From contig NC_087062.1 in assembly GCF_963678635.1 (NCBI RefSeq), positions 98,139,705 through 98,203,704 of the forward strand: DNA of 64,000 nt. Reading direction: 5' to 3'. Source of the DNA: Symsagittifera roscoffensis. Its lineage: Eukaryota; Xenacoelomorpha; Acoela; Convolutidae. Each line of letters begins with the position of its first letter. Position 1 is the first letter of the stretch. Positions 42,471 through 52,420 of this stretch are shown here, in pieces. The notes under the pieces were generated by a model. The model saw nothing but the letters and a program-made list of their open reading frames with translations, searched no databases and had not been told where the DNA came from. The translations under genes were made by a program, and so were the position numbers.

Positions 42471-45400
42471 ATGGACAATTTCAACCTGGATGAATTGATG
42501 GACCTGGCAGAGGCATATGTAGGACCGATGGTAGATGCGATCTATCGTCGGCTGATCGAACGAGACTTCGCTCTGGAGGACCTAGAGGTGGTCATGTTGC
42601 TGACCGCCCTGATTAACATCTTGGGGCACGACAACCGTGGGGACCGCCCCACGGAAGTCCTGTTGATGGCAGCATATGGAGAAAGAGGAGTACTAGACCG
42701 CCCGAACATGAGAGTGATGAGGTGGAGAAACGGGGCTCTCTCAGGGAGTGACTTGGCGAATGAGCCTGGGTTGGGAAGTTCTAGGACTTACCAACCAGGT
42801 GAGATGCCAATGCCCTCCAAGCCCAAACCTGGGCTGACGAGAATGCATCGGGAGATGAACAGCGAGGCGACCTCGTCTGGTTCACCACTGAGAGCAGCTG
42901 TGCCACCAAAAGGGGCGAAAGTAACACAGAAGGTTCAGACGAACCAAACCATACAAGATCTGGACGAGATGAACGATCAGTTGAGAAGTACAAAGAAGGA
43001 GTTAGACGATATGACGAAGACCATGCTGGCGATGGAGGAAGACCGGGACATGTGGAGAAAGTTGTTTGAAGACTGCAACAAAAAGCAGGGTCAAGAGATC
43101 GAACGCTTAAGGCAGGAATACAAAGAGCGATCGGAGCAGGTGGCGTTGACGACGTCCATTGAGAAAATGATACCTGCAAGGGATATTCCTCGTGGGCAGT
43201 CCCCGATGGAGCTCTTGACACCTCGAGAAATGAGTCAAACAACGGAGACACGGCTTCCAGCAGAGACGAACCGAGTAACAATCCCGGATCCTAGTGACAC
43301 CTTGGGTGATCCCGTCGTAGAACAGACAGTGAGAAAACTGATAGAGACCGCTGGACGATTGGTCGCTAACAAGAATGCACCAGGTTCCGGGGTGACTGCA
43401 CCCTATGGAACGATTGACGATACGGGCAGAGTACAACTCTCCCAGACAGTAATCAGACAAGGGATGAGTAACGTGACACCACTCATGGGGAACTCGAGAA
43501 TCCCAGAGAGGAAAGTAAGGAAGATGCCAGCGAAGAAAGTGTCTCGTGTAATAGACGTGCAGAAGAATAATCAATTGAAGTATAGTTTCACGGGAGTTCC
43601 GGAGACAGATCCGAGAGCCTGCTTCAATCGAGCTACCTGGAGCCCGGCTGTGAACCTGCAGCAACCACCACTCGGGACATCTCACCTGATATTGGGAGAC
43701 AGCTTAGTCAGAGTGCTGTCGAATTTGAGGACCTCATGGGTCACCACGGTGATGGCCTTTGGAGGCGCGACGATTGCCCAATTATATCGCATGGTGGAGC
43801 TGATGAATCCAGGGAAGATACCCAATGTGATGATCTTAGTTGGGACGAATGACATCTCCAGAGGATCAGATGAGCAGGAAGCACTGTGGGAAGCAATGAT
43901 GGTGTGTTTGTTTACTACTCTCTGGCAGAAGTTCAGTTGCGCGGTACTGACCGTTTGCACGGTGCCAATGAACACAAGAAGCCTGACAGTATCAGGAAGA
44001 AGGCACAACGAGGGAGTCATGAGATGGAACAACATCTTGAGAAACCTAGCAAATCGAAACGCCGGAAGAATGATCCTCATGGACATTGAACATGAATTGA
44101 GAGCCATGGATCAAGCCAGACTGACCACAGATGGCATCCACTTCGACAGTGTCGAAGGACAAGCTTGGTTGAATCGAGTCTTCCAAGAACGGTTGGATGA
44201 GCTGGAAGCAGAACTCTTTGACACAGGAGTGCTGAAGGAAGAGGGAACGGTGAGTGATACGGTGATCACCACCTTTGTGCCTCCTAACCTGGAAACACGC
44301 TTGGGTACGGTCCCAGCCGCCATAAATTACCGGCAACAAAGCTCCAGTGAACCAGGTCGAAGAACAGACGTACAAGATCGGTTGGGAGAAGCACCGATGA
44401 GGAGGACAATCCATCCTAGGAAAAGGATAGGACCTGTCAACCAACCAATCGAGGAAGTAGCAGGCACATCCAGATCGGACACTAGATCGGAGACGACGAG
44501 TACCAGTCGAGAGGAGAGACCGAGCAGAGGCTCATTGATGTGGTCGCGATCCATACCGTCTCCTTGGCATATATACAAAGAAGAACTAATGAAACTGGAC
44601 CTACAGAGAGTGAGCTTCATCGAAGATGCAAGGAGGATGCTGAATGGAGCGACGCTATCCGTCAGCAGATTGTACTCGATAACCGGCGTAGACTGGTTGA
44701 TAGCCGCTAGCATAAATTTCAGCTCCACGACGGCCTTGAGGTTTGCCGACTTGGAGGGACTGCCCTCCAACAACACAATAGGACCTGTGAATGCAAGACC
44801 GTTGCAAGATGTGAGATTGAACCATGATGAGAGGAATCGTGAAGAAAGGCCAGGAAGATTCCTGACGGCGAGAGCGCCGATTGGACAACACGTGAAGATA
44901 TTTAGGCAATTGACGACACCACCTGGTCATGTGAAGGAGAGAGTGTACCCAAAACTAGTGAACCAAGATGGTGATGCCCAGAGATATGGCGGATTGACAG
45001 CGATAAAGAAAGATGAGACCATCTTCGCCGCCTACGACAAAGCAGAGATGAGAAAGGCCAAAATCATGGTAGTAGCGAATTCAGAGTTCGTGTACACCTT
45101 TAAGTCTTTGTTTTGGCCGGACGTCATAATGCTGGCCGCAGTTGACCTAGACCTATTGCAATCAGTGTCATTGGCTATAGGGGTACAAAGGCAGACAGAA
45201 ATGAACCCGATAACGATTGTGTTTGCTGGCATCAATGACCATCTACACAGTAGAGGTTTTCTGAGCAGGCTCAGAGATCCTGCAACAGCAGAAAACGCAG
45301 TATGGCCAGCGATAAAAGACATCCTGGAGTCAATGGGTGAAGTGGTAGACGCGACAAAGGAGGGATCATTCAATAAAGTGACGCTGAGAGTAGTATTTGC

Positions 45401-48400
45401 GTTGTCTCCGGGATATGCATATCTCCCGGATGGACTGAAATTTGTGTATGCAATGGTAGCCTTACTTTCGGAGGGAAAATATGATGTGATCATATCAGCC
45501 CCGAATCGCATGATAGAAATGGAGAACCTGAGGCCACTTAAGGCTGAACTGCCGGCAGTATGGTCAGATATCTCAAACGCGATGAGAGGGTTCAAGGACC
45601 ACGCGCTACACATGTTGGTGTTGGACGAAGTGCTGGGGTTGGAACTGTCCAACTTCAGTCGGCAACTCAAACTGAAACCAGGAATAGATGACGACCATCG
45701 AGTGATCACGGCGATGTCCAACGACTTGTGGTTCCGAGCAATGGAAGTGGCGAGTGAAGACACGAGAAGAAAAAATTCACTGGAGACGAGAGCTCATCTG
45801 GAAGCGATGGTGCTGAGAACCAAGCCGGAAGCAAACCAGTGGCTACACCTGAATCCGAGAGTAGCGGCATTGGGTGCAGATGCTTTTCAGCAAGGCCCAG
45901 TAATGATCACTAAGATACACGCCTACTTGTGGAAGGAGGTGAACCTGGCGGAAAATGCCGGAGAAAAGACAGCTGAGTTCGTGAACAGAATGTGTCAGAT
46001 TACTCTGGAAACCTTCTGGACCCAGGAAGTGAAAGGACAGGAGGGATTTGAAAGGACAGACAGCATGCTAGAAGGGTTGGGAGCCGGATGGACCGCGTCC
46101 TTCTTGGCAAAAGTCTACCCGAAAGTCTCGCACTACTTGATAAAGGAATTCCTCCAAGCGGTAGTGAAAGTATCGATAGTGGAATTAATAGCCCTGTTTG
46201 TGACATTTGGAGCGGAGAATTTCGTGAAAGGACCGGTGATACTGCTTACGGATGGAATACAGAACCTGCGACTAGATGGACTTCTGACATTGATCGCAAT
46301 AACCCACGGAAACTTGGGAGGACTGATGAAACTGGCACGTTGTCCAGAGCAGATGAAAGAGAGAGTGAGGAATCTGGATATGAAGAAATCCACAGACTCG
46401 TGGAACAAAATAAGAGATCTGAGACACACTCTTATCCAGTATCTCTTGCAGCAAAATCGCTTTGGAACCGGAGAAGACGAGACAATTGAAAGAGAGGAAG
46501 ATGTTAGACGACATGTTGGAGGCATGCCGCTGTTAACAGATTTGAGCTTAGCTATGAGAATCGATCCCTTGGCACTGATCAGAGGAGTCACGGAGTTCGT
46601 GACAGTGATCTATGGACCAGCAGTCACCTTTGCGTTCCCTGACGTTAAAGTGGAAGCATATAGGAGGTCGGTGTTGCACCTGAACCTCATATCGGCAGTG
46701 GACGGTAGTACACTGAACTGGTGTGAGCAGCACGCATTGCGAGAGCTCATGAGTGAAGATCTGTTATTTGCGAAAATATCGGAGCCAGAGATGACAGTCA
46801 TCAATTTTGACGATCACTTCTGTGACCGCATGGGAGAAGTAGAAAGAGGGCACATCGAGGTGTTTCCAAAGCTTTGGAATCTGAGGCCCTATGACAAAAC
46901 GAATGGCGAAATGACCAGAGTGCCTCGTCTCACAGCAGCGTATCACAAGGTGAGAGAAGAGACGAAGGACTGGGGCGATTACAAGAAGCTACCCGAAGCA
47001 ATCCCTGAATTCCCTTTGATAAGAAGGATGTTGCTCGGAGCAGTCTCCGTAGTACAAACTCCTAGGTTGAGAGCATTCGAAACCAATGAAAGGAGAGTAG
47101 GGAATTTCTCGGCGACGATGGATCCATACTTCGTGGGGAGAAATGCCGCCGTGTTACAGTACACACGATTTGCGTACACGGATCAAGCGACGAGAAGGCG
47201 AATAAGCAATGCTGCTACTCCCAAGCCTGAAGGATTTGATGAGGAATGGAGGGGACTAGGCTTAGCTCCAATGAGGATGAGAGGCAGGACTGAATTGCCT
47301 GAAGCCTCAGTAATCCTGACCAGTGTGAGAAAAGAGATGAAAGCTGCGGGAGTATTGCAGACGAGAATTTTCCTAGCACCCTTCGGCTGCGAAGAAATCA
47401 AAGTGGTCCATGGAGAAGAGGAAGATAAATCAGCCGGTACATTGCTCATACCGAGATTCCAGGAAGAAGCTGACAATGACAAACAAGGACCATCGAACTC
47501 GAATAGGGACAAGTCAGAAGGAGATGACGGACAGGGTGGAAACCGTCAGACTGAAGAACCCATGCAACAAGATCAAGCTGGTGGGGAGGACGACAGGGCA
47601 TCGACAGGAGGAAGATCCAGCCTGGATTTCAATATCTTCAGTGATCTTGAGAATAATGCAGACACGTTGGAAACGACTGAGCCAGCGGATGAAGGCATCT
47701 CGACACTGGAACCTCCGTCAGCCTTTGAGGAGATGAAACGGAATTTGCCGGAGAGCAGCTCTCCTGGCAATACAAGAAATAACGATCAGAGAATCCTCAT
47801 GGAATCACCTCGGAGGAGAAGAATAGAGGCCTCAGCCAGGGTACCTTTCTTGGGAACGCTACCCGAAGAAGAATGGGAAGTACATCACCGAGACCACGAG
47901 AGTAGGACGGGATGTAAGCTGGACAGAGTGGCGTTCATGGAAGAAGTCTGGACTGTGATTCAGAGCTATGGGACCCAGTCCATTCTCAAAACAGGTCTCA
48001 ATCAACCCTTGATGAGAGAAGTACTTGACAAGCTTGATGAGTGTGAAGGGAGACTGAGTGAGTTATTGATCGACTCAGCCACTGATGAGAGTGAAGCGAA
48101 TTCTCCCATCAAGATGACACCGCAGGATAATGGAGGAGAGGTGGTGTACCTGTCAAGGACCAGGAGAGGAACGATGCGATCGAAAATGGTGATTGATAAA
48201 ATGAATGCGATGAAAATGAAGTTAGGCAGCAGAGTGATGCCGAGGAGGATTGGAAAGACGAACGTGGATTCGGAAATATCGATGAAAGCTGGTAACTCAG
48301 CGAAAAGAAAACGAGTCGAGGAAGTCATGGATTTGGGGCAAGGTGATTATCAATTGTCTGGCACAGATAGAATATTAACTGATATAGCGATGGTGCCACC

Positions 48401-51400
48401 CATTCTCATGGCGGGGATAAAGTCAACCGGTTATAAATCCAAAAGGAGTGACCGCACTCTGACTGGAGCAACTTTAGAAATGGAAATACTCAGTCAATGT
48501 GGAGAGAGTAAAATGAGGGACTTCAAACCATCTCCCATGAATCATGGAAAAGGGAGTGTTGCAGGACAACTGACACCAGTGGAATACAACCGACTAACAG
48601 TGTCGGAGACAGTGTCGATAGATGAACCCACCGGTGGATACATGGAGATGTTGGAATACCGGAACTCGGCTAGAGGGTATGTAGTGGCCCTGGAAGACGA
48701 AAAAGCCATGGAGGGTTATCTGGAAATGATGTTGCAAGGCACCACCCTCAAGCAGAAGGCGTATGGAACTTTGGCGTCGTCTGACGTAGAGGCGGAGACG
48801 ATCGAGCAGTTAGTGAGCCTTCCATGGAAAGCAGTAGTATTGAGGTATTTCGAAGAAGAAATGAGGACTACGCCAAGAATACATGCTCTCGTGGCAGTAC
48901 CTTACGTAAGGACAGAATTACAACTCAGGCTCGCCTGGTGCATGATGGGACTGACTCGCGAAGAATATGATTCGGAAGAAAGGAAGAGATCAAAGGAGGA
49001 AAAAGTTTTCCTTATGACGAATCTGAGGGATCTGATAGTCCAGGAGGGAGCAGCAGTAGCGTGTGCAAAGCGGAGAGACGCTCTCTGTTTCATTCGATTC
49101 CTGATAGAGCAGATCTCAGTACCTGCATTAAGCACTTGTGTTAAAATGTTGAAGGAAGGCGATGAGCGAACGAAAGCCATGTTCTTACTTGCAATGCTGG
49201 ATATGCAGCAAAGTAAACCGATGAGGGTGAACATGAAAGAACCTGAAGAATTGGAACCCATGAAAAAGATAGACGAGATCAGGAGATTCTCAAACAAGGA
49301 GTTGAGGCTCACTAAAGAATCTATGGGAGCATTGCCGAAATCCAGTGAATACTGTGGACCGATCAAGAAGAAGTCATATAGCTATGTATCCGGGATCATA
49401 GGGATAGCGTACAATCCTTTCCTGAGTGAAGACATACGTGATTGCTTCTTTGATTATGAGCAGGCGGTGTTACTAAGATTCTGGACGTCCAGAATTGTGA
49501 CGACTAAGAGCGTTAACAATCCACAGGCCAAATTGGGATTGGTCTTGGAAGAAGAGGTGACTGCACCTTCAGTACCAAAATCCGACAAGAGAGTGGAATT
49601 TGGGTTGGGATTCTCAGATGAATTACTGAGAACGAGCTTGATGGCAGTGTGGGAATTGATGAAGCCATCGTGGTGTCCTAGTCCCAACGCTGACTCAATA
49701 TTACGGGCGACACAGGACATACAGAGGGAACTGAATGCGGACTGTAACCTGCGTGACCTCAACATCATATATAATGTGATGATAACAGCCTCTAAGAGCA
49801 ACGGAGAAGATAGAGTGGAGTTGCCTGGCTGGGGACCAGAAGACTGGGTCAAACCTGGTAGCTGTCTGGCGGAAGTCTGTGGACTAGAGGGTCACGATTG
49901 TGGAAGTCTAGACTGTGTGAAAACCCTGGAGAAACAACACAAGCAGTTGACGGTATTGTTTGGAAATGTAGTGATGAAAGCAAGAACGGAAACGGAACTG
50001 ATAGCAGATTGCCATGGAGGAACCGATGTGAATCTAGTGACAGCACTAGGATTCTACAGCATGTTTGGTTCTTTAGAGTCACTATTGAATCTAGAACAGA
50101 AACATGAGATGGTCACAGCCATCAGCGTAGAAGTATTCCCAGGAGTTCTGCAGACTGAGCAGAAGTATATAGGAAAATGGAGGGAAGCAATCGAAACGGA
50201 GATGAACATCAGACACAGCGAAACTTATTGTAGACCATCAGGAGCACGATATTTGGTGGGTTCAACGTTGGCTCCAATGTGCAAGAGCAGATACCCTGTA
50301 CATTTCGTGGCTGTGGACGTGAAGAGTACAAGAACGATCGTGGATCAAGCTTTCTCAGTGCCAAAGTGCGTGAGATTGGCGAGAATGTCTGAAAAGTCTT
50401 ACGAGTTACTATGTAAGATGTTCTCAGCAGTTCCAGAGAGAACCAAAGAGGAGTTGGAGTCAATACTAGGAAAGAAGTTCATGGGATATGTGAGCGGGAA
50501 CTTCAGTGACTTTGAAAAACAGAAACAGAGAGGATCAACTGTCACAGATTACAATGCAGTAGATGAGAATGATGAAATCCACCGAGTGATGATGGAAGTG
50601 GAACCATTGCTGGAAGCTTCAGGAAAACGCAATTGGAGGAGCATCATGTTGACACATGACGAGTTTCCTTGCCACTGCTTGCTGCAGACCTGGTGGTATC
50701 CCAAGCGTAGTAATTTGGTGTTGATCTGGGACTCTGGAGAGCTGCTCTCCATGGGTTTACCAGATTCATCACAGCCCATAACAATAGTGATAGTGGGAGT
50801 TATGATGGCGATACGATGGCTGGAAGCTCATGTGAGAGAAAATAATAGACAGGAGGCACCGACGAGAGAACAATTGCAGAAATTAGATTGTCTAAAAGAT
50901 TTAGATCTTTTTGAGACAATGTGCAAAGTTCTAAACATTCCGATGGAAGTGAAGAAGATATGGGCAAGAAAACGATTGATGCCATGGTTCAGAGCTAACA
51001 TGACTGCATGGTTGTACGAGTATGCGAAAAAGCATATGTCGAAACATGGCAGAGTGTACAGTGAATATCAGCTGGACATTGGGGCAGGAGCTTTCAAGCG
51101 AGCTTTCGTGACCCATCGGAATGCAGTGACCACCGCTGTGAAAAGAATTTCCAGGACGAGCGAGCGTAGTGGAAATGAGAAGGCAGAGATGCTGAAAGAA
51201 GATTTGGAGAGAAACGTGACGTTGTGTCTCCACAACAGCTTCTGTAGAAACAGAGAATCAAACGTGGATCCCCTACCTTGCTGTAAACAGAGGGTGGAAG
51301 AGCAGAAGTGTTGGAGGACGGCTTCCAACAGCGTCAGGATAGTCAATGACGTGCTACAAGACACGGAAACCGAGAGTGCGGAGTCAGTGTCACAGGAGGA

Positions 51401-51416
51401 GGAAATGGAGCATTGA
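42471..51416 (+). CDS. 2981-residue protein with SGNH/GDSL hydrolase domain
   Basis: A single open frame of 8.9 kb in the position where env sits in other retroelements. Residues 160-240 form a coiled coil. Residues 400-575 are an SGNH hydrolase: block I LGDS with Ser411, block II GG at 431-432, block III GTND with Asn460, block V D554-G-I-H557. All catalytic and oxyanion residues are present, so esterase or deacylase activity is predicted. At about 865-1060 lies a second, Ser-less SGNH-like unit (GIND near 45228). Residues 1665-1985 are an acidic linker ending in an AKRKR nuclear-localisation-like cluster (48300). The remaining 1900 residues match no family I know, but are conserved with the relic at 9225-15150. 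No signal peptide or clear membrane anchor is seen, so it is probably not a classical envelope protein. The start ATG at 42471 is the first in frame. Confidence 0.9.
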   Translation: MDNFNLDELMDLAEAYVGPMVDAIYRRLIERDFALEDLEVVMLLTALINILGHDNRGDRPTEVLLMAAYGERGVLDRPNMRVMRWRNGALSGSDLANEPGLGSSRTYQPGEMPMPSKPKPGLTRMHREMNSEATSSGSPLRAAVPPKGAKVTQKVQTNQTIQDLDEMNDQLRSTKKELDDMTKTMLAMEEDRDMWRKLFEDCNKKQGQEIERLRQEYKERSEQVALTTSIEKMIPARDIPRGQSPMELLTPREMSQTTETRLPAETNRVTIPDPSDTLGDPVVEQTVRKLIETAGRLVANKNAPGSGVTAPYGTIDDTGRVQLSQTVIRQGMSNVTPLMGNSRIPERKVRKMPAKKVSRVIDVQKNNQLKYSFTGVPETDPRACFNRATWSPAVNLQQPPLGTSHLILGDSLVRVLSNLRTSWVTTVMAFGGATIAQLYRMVELMNPGKIPNVMILVGTNDISRGSDEQEALWEAMMVCLFTTLWQKFSCAVLTVCTVPMNTRSLTVSGRRHNEGVMRWNNILRNLANRNAGRMILMDIEHELRAMDQARLTTDGIHFDSVEGQAWLNRVFQERLDELEAELFDTGVLKEEGTVSDTVITTFVPPNLETRLGTVPAAINYRQQSSSEPGRRTDVQDRLGEAPMRRTIHPRKRIGPVNQPIEEVAGTSRSDTRSETTSTSREERPSRGSLMWSRSIPSPWHIYKEELMKLDLQRVSFIEDARRMLNGATLSVSRLYSITGVDWLIAASINFSSTTALRFADLEGLPSNNTIGPVNARPLQDVRLNHDERNREERPGRFLTARAPIGQHVKIFRQLTTPPGHVKERVYPKLVNQDGDAQRYGGLTAIKKDETIFAAYDKAEMRKAKIMVVANSEFVYTFKSLFWPDVIMLAAVDLDLLQSVSLAIGVQRQTEMNPITIVFAGINDHLHSRGFLSRLRDPATAENAVWPAIKDILESMGEVVDATKEGSFNKVTLRVVFALSPGYAYLPDGLKFVYAMVALLSEGKYDVIISAPNRMIEMENLRPLKAELPAVWSDISNAMRGFKDHALHMLVLDEVLGLELSNFSRQLKLKPGIDDDHRVITAMSNDLWFRAMEVASEDTRRKNSLETRAHLEAMVLRTKPEANQWLHLNPRVAALGADAFQQGPVMITKIHAYLWKEVNLAENAGEKTAEFVNRMCQITLETFWTQEVKGQEGFERTDSMLEGLGAGWTASFLAKVYPKVSHYLIKEFLQAVVKVSIVELIALFVTFGAENFVKGPVILLTDGIQNLRLDGLLTLIAITHGNLGGLMKLARCPEQMKERVRNLDMKKSTDSWNKIRDLRHTLIQYLLQQNRFGTGEDETIEREEDVRRHVGGMPLLTDLSLAMRIDPLALIRGVTEFVTVIYGPAVTFAFPDVKVEAYRRSVLHLNLISAVDGSTLNWCEQHALRELMSEDLLFAKISEPEMTVINFDDHFCDRMGEVERGHIEVFPKLWNLRPYDKTNGEMTRVPRLTAAYHKVREETKDWGDYKKLPEAIPEFPLIRRMLLGAVSVVQTPRLRAFETNERRVGNFSATMDPYFVGRNAAVLQYTRFAYTDQATRRRISNAATPKPEGFDEEWRGLGLAPMRMRGRTELPEASVILTSVRKEMKAAGVLQTRIFLAPFGCEEIKVVHGEEEDKSAGTLLIPRFQEEADNDKQGPSNSNRDKSEGDDGQGGNRQTEEPMQQDQAGGEDDRASTGGRSSLDFNIFSDLENNADTLETTEPADEGISTLEPPSAFEEMKRNLPESSSPGNTRNNDQRILMESPRRRRIEASARVPFLGTLPEEEWEVHHRDHESRTGCKLDRVAFMEEVWTVIQSYGTQSILKTGLNQPLMREVLDKLDECEGRLSELLIDSATDESEANSPIKMTPQDNGGEVVYLSRTRRGTMRSKMVIDKMNAMKMKLGSRVMPRRIGKTNVDSEISMKAGNSAKRKRVEEVMDLGQGDYQLSGTDRILTDIAMVPPILMAGIKSTGYKSKRSDRTLTGATLEMEILSQCGESKMRDFKPSPMNHGKGSVAGQLTPVEYNRLTVSETVSIDEPTGGYMEMLEYRNSARGYVVALEDEKAMEGYLEMMLQGTTLKQKAYGTLASSDVEAETIEQLVSLPWKAVVLRYFEEEMRTTPRIHALVAVPYVRTELQLRLAWCMMGLTREEYDSEERKRSKEEKVFLMTNLRDLIVQEGAAVACAKRRDALCFIRFLIEQISVPALSTCVKMLKEGDERTKAMFLLAMLDMQQSKPMRVNMKEPEELEPMKKIDEIRRFSNKELRLTKESMGALPKSSEYCGPIKKKSYSYVSGIIGIAYNPFLSEDIRDCFFDYEQAVLLRFWTSRIVTTKSVNNPQAKLGLVLEEEVTAPSVPKSDKRVEFGLGFSDELLRTSLMAVWELMKPSWCPSPNADSILRATQDIQRELNADCNLRDLNIIYNVMITASKSNGEDRVELPGWGPEDWVKPGSCLAEVCGLEGHDCGSLDCVKTLEKQHKQLTVLFGNVVMKARTETELIADCHGGTDVNLVTALGFYSMFGSLESLLNLEQKHEMVTAISVEVFPGVLQTEQKYIGKWREAIETEMNIRHSETYCRPSGARYLVGSTLAPMCKSRYPVHFVAVDVKSTRTIVDQAFSVPKCVRLARMSEKSYELLCKMFSAVPERTKEELESILGKKFMGYVSGNFSDFEKQKQRGSTVTDYNAVDENDEIHRVMMEVEPLLEASGKRNWRSIMLTHDEFPCHCLLQTWWYPKRSNLVLIWDSGELLSMGLPDSSQPITIVIVGVMMAIRWLEAHVRENNRQEAPTREQLQKLDCLKDLDLFETMCKVLNIPMEVKKIWARKRLMPWFRANMTAWLYEYAKKHMSKHGRVYSEYQLDIGAGAFKRAFVTHRNAVTTAVKRISRTSERSGNEKAEMLKEDLERNVTLCLHNSFCRNRESNVDPLPCCKQRVEEQKCWRTASNSVRIVNDVLQDTETESAESVSQEEEMEH

Positions 51417-52220
51417 CGAATGGTCGAGAAAACAAGAGGCAGCAAGAAAGAAAATTAGAAGAATTTAGAAGTTTTAGAACTTCTAAACGACGAAAAAAGA
51501 AGAAAACAAAGGGATGATGAAGAAAAGTTAAAACTCAGAATTGTTTTATGTGTGTGAAAAACTCAAGTGAGAAACCAAGCAACCAAGTTGTAATTGAAAA
51601 CTGAAACATTTAGTTGAGTTTTGGAATTGTTGCATTTATAAATTTGCATTTTGGTTTTAGTTGAAGTGGCTTGAGAGACACTCACTTATTATTTATTTAG
51701 AAAGGCTTGAGGGAAGAGTATATTTAAATATTCCAGCCTGCATGATTGTTTTTAATCACTTAGGAAGACTGATAACTTTGTGGTGACATGAAGAACTTGA
51801 GTAACTTCTTGAGGAGGGAGGTTGTTGCATTGTTCTTTCTAATCACAAAGTTTCTTAGTTTTAATACTCAGGACAATAGACAAGCAAGATTTCCGAAGGG
51901 AAGGAGCATAGTAGGATAATTTTAGCTTGTTGGTTGGCAGGACTGTCCTGCAAGCCAACACCTTTTAAATCTAGGAGAAAAAGTTTCAATCGGGACATTG
52001 ACACTGGAAGTCAGAAAATATGTTTTATCTTAAGTCATATCCTCAATGTGCAGATTAATGAAAGAATTTGAAGGCTATAGTGATGTAGTATGATGCCATT
52101 TATATTCTGCAGTGAGTCGATGTGACGTAGATAAAAGTAATTTCGTGCATTTTGTAAATTCTGTTCGATGACACTGTAACCATTTAGAACATTGCGCGAT
52201 TCAATGAGGACATTGACCGG
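51417..52220 (+). other. 3' noncoding region of the giant element
   Basis: Purine-rich runs at 51427-51470 and 51490-51530 could serve as polypurine tracts priming plus-strand DNA. A block near 51858-51880 resembles the 3' flank of the relic at 8885-8915. No copy of the left-end TGTGACATTCGACC appears before the gap, so the 3' LTR is either inside the gap or missing. Confidence 0.55.
51929..51958 (+). other. Long hairpin in the 3' noncoding region
   Basis: The halves GTTGGTTGGCAGGAC and GTCCTGCAAGCCAAC pair along 15 positions with one mismatch and one G-T pair around a single-base centre. No T-run follows, so it is not a simple terminator. It may be an RNA export or packaging structure. Confidence 0.6.
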
Positions 52221-52420
52221 NNNNNNNNNNNNNNNNNNNNNNNNNNNNNNNNNNNNNNNNNNNNNNNNNNNNNNNNNNNNNNNNNNNNNNNNNNNNNNNN
52301 NNNNNNNNNNNNNNNNNNNNNNNNNNNNNNNNNNNNNNNNNNNNNNNNNNNNNNNNNNNNNNNNNNNNNNNNNNNNNNNNNNNNNNNNNNNNNNNNNNNN
52401 NNNNNNNNNNNNNNNNNNNN
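52221..52420. other. Assembly gap (200 N)
   Basis: Exactly 200 N bases, a typical default scaffold gap size. The true distance and even the adjacency of the two sides are unknown. Confidence 0.95.

Larger units (their letters stand above)
28573..52220 (+). mobile_element. Giant Ty3/gypsy-type LTR retroelement (right end in assembly gap)
   Basis: The left end is set by the break in LINE copy B; the element begins TGTGACATTCG, a plausible LTR start (TG). A 3.9-kb noncoding leader/LTR region is followed by gag, nucleocapsid-protease, reverse transcriptase, RNase H, integrase-macro and the 2981-codon ORF. The RT-RNase H-integrase order and integrase type are those of Ty3/gypsy (Metaviridae). It covers at least 23.6 kb, several times the usual 5-10 kb. 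No second copy of the left-end sequence is seen before the gap at 52221, so the 3' LTR and target duplication are missing. GC content and purine bias of the coding strand contrast with the AT-rich surroundings. Known giant LTR elements (for example Burro in planarians) show that this size is possible; the domain set here I do not recognise. Confidence 0.85.

Noticed and set aside
42471-51416. Reading the large ORF as a retroviral envelope
   Set aside because: There is no N-terminal signal peptide, no furin-like site with a fusion peptide, and no convincing C-terminal membrane anchor. Only its position is env-like.
51990-52220. GACATTGACC near the gap as the start of the 3' LTR
   Set aside because: It differs from the left end (GACATTCGACC), and the following bases do not match where visible.
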